Positions 62,819 to 64,000 of a stretch of 64,000 nucleotides of DNA are shown here, piece by piece. The notes beneath the pieces were generated by a model. It ran no database searches, was not told where the DNA came from, and saw only the letters and a list, made by a program, of their open reading frames with translations. This stretch comes from JANNWF01 sp052390415. Its GTDB lineage: Bacteria > Pseudomonadota > Gammaproteobacteria > Xanthomonadales > Xanthomonadaceae. The DNA is taken from NCBI GenBank assembly GCA_052390415.1, contig JBQTGY010000019.1, positions 1 through 64,000 on the forward strand, written 5' to 3'. The position numbers were made by a program, and so were the translations under genes. The first letter of the stretch is position 1. Every line of letters starts with the position of its first letter.

Positions 62819-62966
62819 TTTCTCGAATAACGTGATGATCGCGTGAGCGAAAATCGAAATAGTTGTGGGTGGGCAGAGCATCTTTGAAGTATGCCCGCCA
62901 CGCATTTGAAACACGTCGACTGGTTGGCGATTAACGCAAATTCACAACAGCTGCGGCACGCGCGGT

Positions 62967-64000
62967 CTAGTCCACTTTGAGCGGGCTGACCAGCGGTTCG
63001 CTTTGTTGTTGCAGGCGCCACATCTGCGCGTAATGTGCGTTTGCTGCCAGCAGTTCTGCATGCGTGCCGCGTTCGACGATGTGGCCTTGATCAAGTACCA
63101 GGATCTGATCCGCATGCATCACTGTGGAAAGCCGATGCGCAATGACCAGCGTGGTCCGACCCACCGCGATCCGATCCAGTTCGGACTGGATGGCCTTCTC
63201 GGATTTTGAATCCAGCGCCGAAGTGGCTTCATCAAAAATCAGGATCGCCGGATTCTTCAGCAGTGCGCGCGCAATCGCCACGCGCTGCTTTTCGCCGCCT
63301 GACAATTTCAGCCCACGCTCGCCAACGCTGGTTTCGTAACCATCGGGAAGGGCGACGATGAACTCATGGATATGCGCCGCACGCGCTGCATCTTCGACCT
63401 CGTCGCGTCGGGCGTCCGGCCGCCCGTAAAGAATGTTGTAGTAGATGCTGTCATTGAACAGCACAGTGTCCTGCGGAACGATGGCGATGGCGCGGCGCAA
63501 GGATTGTTGGGTGAGGTCCCGAATGTCGCAGTCATCGATGCGAATGCTGCCGTCGCTCACGTCATAGAAGCGATACAGCAATCGCGACAGCGTCGATTTG
63601 CCCGCTCCCGAATGGCCAACCACGGCGACCGTGCCGCCCGGTGCGACTTCAAAGTGAATGCCATGCAGGATTTCGCGGCGGCTGTCATAGCCAAACGCGA
63701 CAGACACAAAGCGCAGGCTTGGCTGCTGCGTCACCAATTCACGCGCGCCGTCGCGATCACGCACTTCGAGGTTCTCGTCGAGCAGGCCAAACAGGCGTTC
63801 CAGATTGGTCAAAGCCTGCTTGACCTCGCGATACATCATGCCGAGGAAGTTGAGCGGTATCGCCAACTGCAAAAGATAGGCATTGACCAGTACCAGGTCG
63901 CCCACCGTCAGCGTGCCCGCCACAACGCCAGCGGCCGCGCGCCACATCAGCGCCGTGACTCCCAACGTGACGATGGCGTTTTGCCCCACATTCAATAATG
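62967..64000 (-). CDS. Atm1-like ABC transporter, partial at window edge
   Basis: The C-terminal 344 codons of an ABC exporter with fused permease and ATPase, cut at the right-hand edge. The visible permease end (NVGQNAIVTLGVTALMW, GVVAGTLTVGDLVLVNAYLL) is typical of Atm1/HMT1-type exporters of glutathione or metal-related compounds. Walker A is GHSGAGKST, the signature LSGGEKQRVAIA, and Walker B ILIFDEATSALD. The reading frame runs beyond 64000. Confidence 0.9.
   Translation of the reverse strand, partial: LLNVGQNAIVTLGVTALMWRAAAGVVAGTLTVGDLVLVNAYLLQLAIPLNFLGMMYREVKQALTNLERLFGLLDENLEVRDRDGARELVTQQPSLRFVSVAFGYDSRREILHGIHFEVAPGGTVAVVGHSGAGKSTLSRLLYRFYDVSDGSIRIDDCDIRDLTQQSLRRAIAIVPQDTVLFNDSIYYNILYGRPDARRDEVEDAARAAHIHEFIVALPDGYETSVGERGLKLSGGEKQRVAIARALLKNPAILIFDEATSALDSKSEKAIQSELDRIAVGRTTLVIAHRLSTVMHADQILVLDQGHIVERGTHAELLAANAHYAQMWRLQQQSEPLVSPLKVD

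Overview
The window is high-GC, densely coded gammaproteobacterial DNA. The block rnhB-lpxB-lpxA-fabZ-lpxD-skp-bamA-rseP-dxr-cdsA-uppS-frr-pyrH-tsf-rpsB, divergent from map-glnD-dapD-yffB-dapE, is an order familiar from Xanthomonadales (Lysobacterales). GC-rich palindromic repeats and a MoxR/DUF58/DUF4129/SpoIIM/RDD locus fit that order. Genus and species cannot be fixed from the sequence alone. No rRNA, tRNA, CRISPR array or complete insertion sequence was seen.

Region 1 (74-16,000, all minus strand) is the envelope and translation block. It makes lipid A (LpxA, LpxD, LpxB), fatty acids (FabZ) and isoprenoid and phospholipid precursors (Dxr, UppS, CdsA). It folds outer-membrane proteins (Skp, BamA), runs the envelope-stress protease (RseP), and supplies Frr, PyrH, EF-Ts and ribosomal protein S2. 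Four junctions in the lpx part are 4-base start/stop overlaps. Region 2 (16,040-22,198, plus strand) carries methionine aminopeptidase, the PII uridylyltransferase GlnD and lysine/diaminopimelate genes.

Region 3 (22,200-28,350) is an accessory island. It holds an RlaP-type nucleotidyltransferase, a predicted ABC-class ATPase, a protein that appears to fuse a ClpS N-degron-binding domain to a single AAA+ ATPase, a broken toxin-antitoxin-like locus, a hipBA locus with a palindromic operator candidate, and a 3' fragment of a polynucleotide kinase-phosphatase (Pnkp) RNA-repair gene. The ClpS-AAA+ fusion is the best candidate for an undescribed system; the RlaP gene and Pnkp fragment look like an eroding RNA-repair locus.

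Region 4 (28,375-35,600) has an exported protein and a lipoprotein of unknown function, a CsbD-like stress protein and an M1 aminopeptidase. Region 5 (35,724-41,433, minus) is a compact operon: zinc metallopeptidase, transmembrane Ser/Thr kinase with a tail of repeated DATxPP motifs, secreted Ig-like protein and LysM-FecR protein. Region 6 (41,606-49,816, plus) is a membrane/MoxR cluster.

Region 7 (50,150-58,781) holds a MOSC protein, a hicAB toxin-antitoxin pair whose promoter contains a 209-bp MITE-like insertion with 24-bp inverted ends and a 6-bp target duplication, an fdhD-oxidoreductase operon, parC and an EF-hand protein. Region 8 (58,963-64,000, minus) has a secreted lipase with its foldase, a membrane diguanylate cyclase and a truncated Atm1-like ABC transporter.
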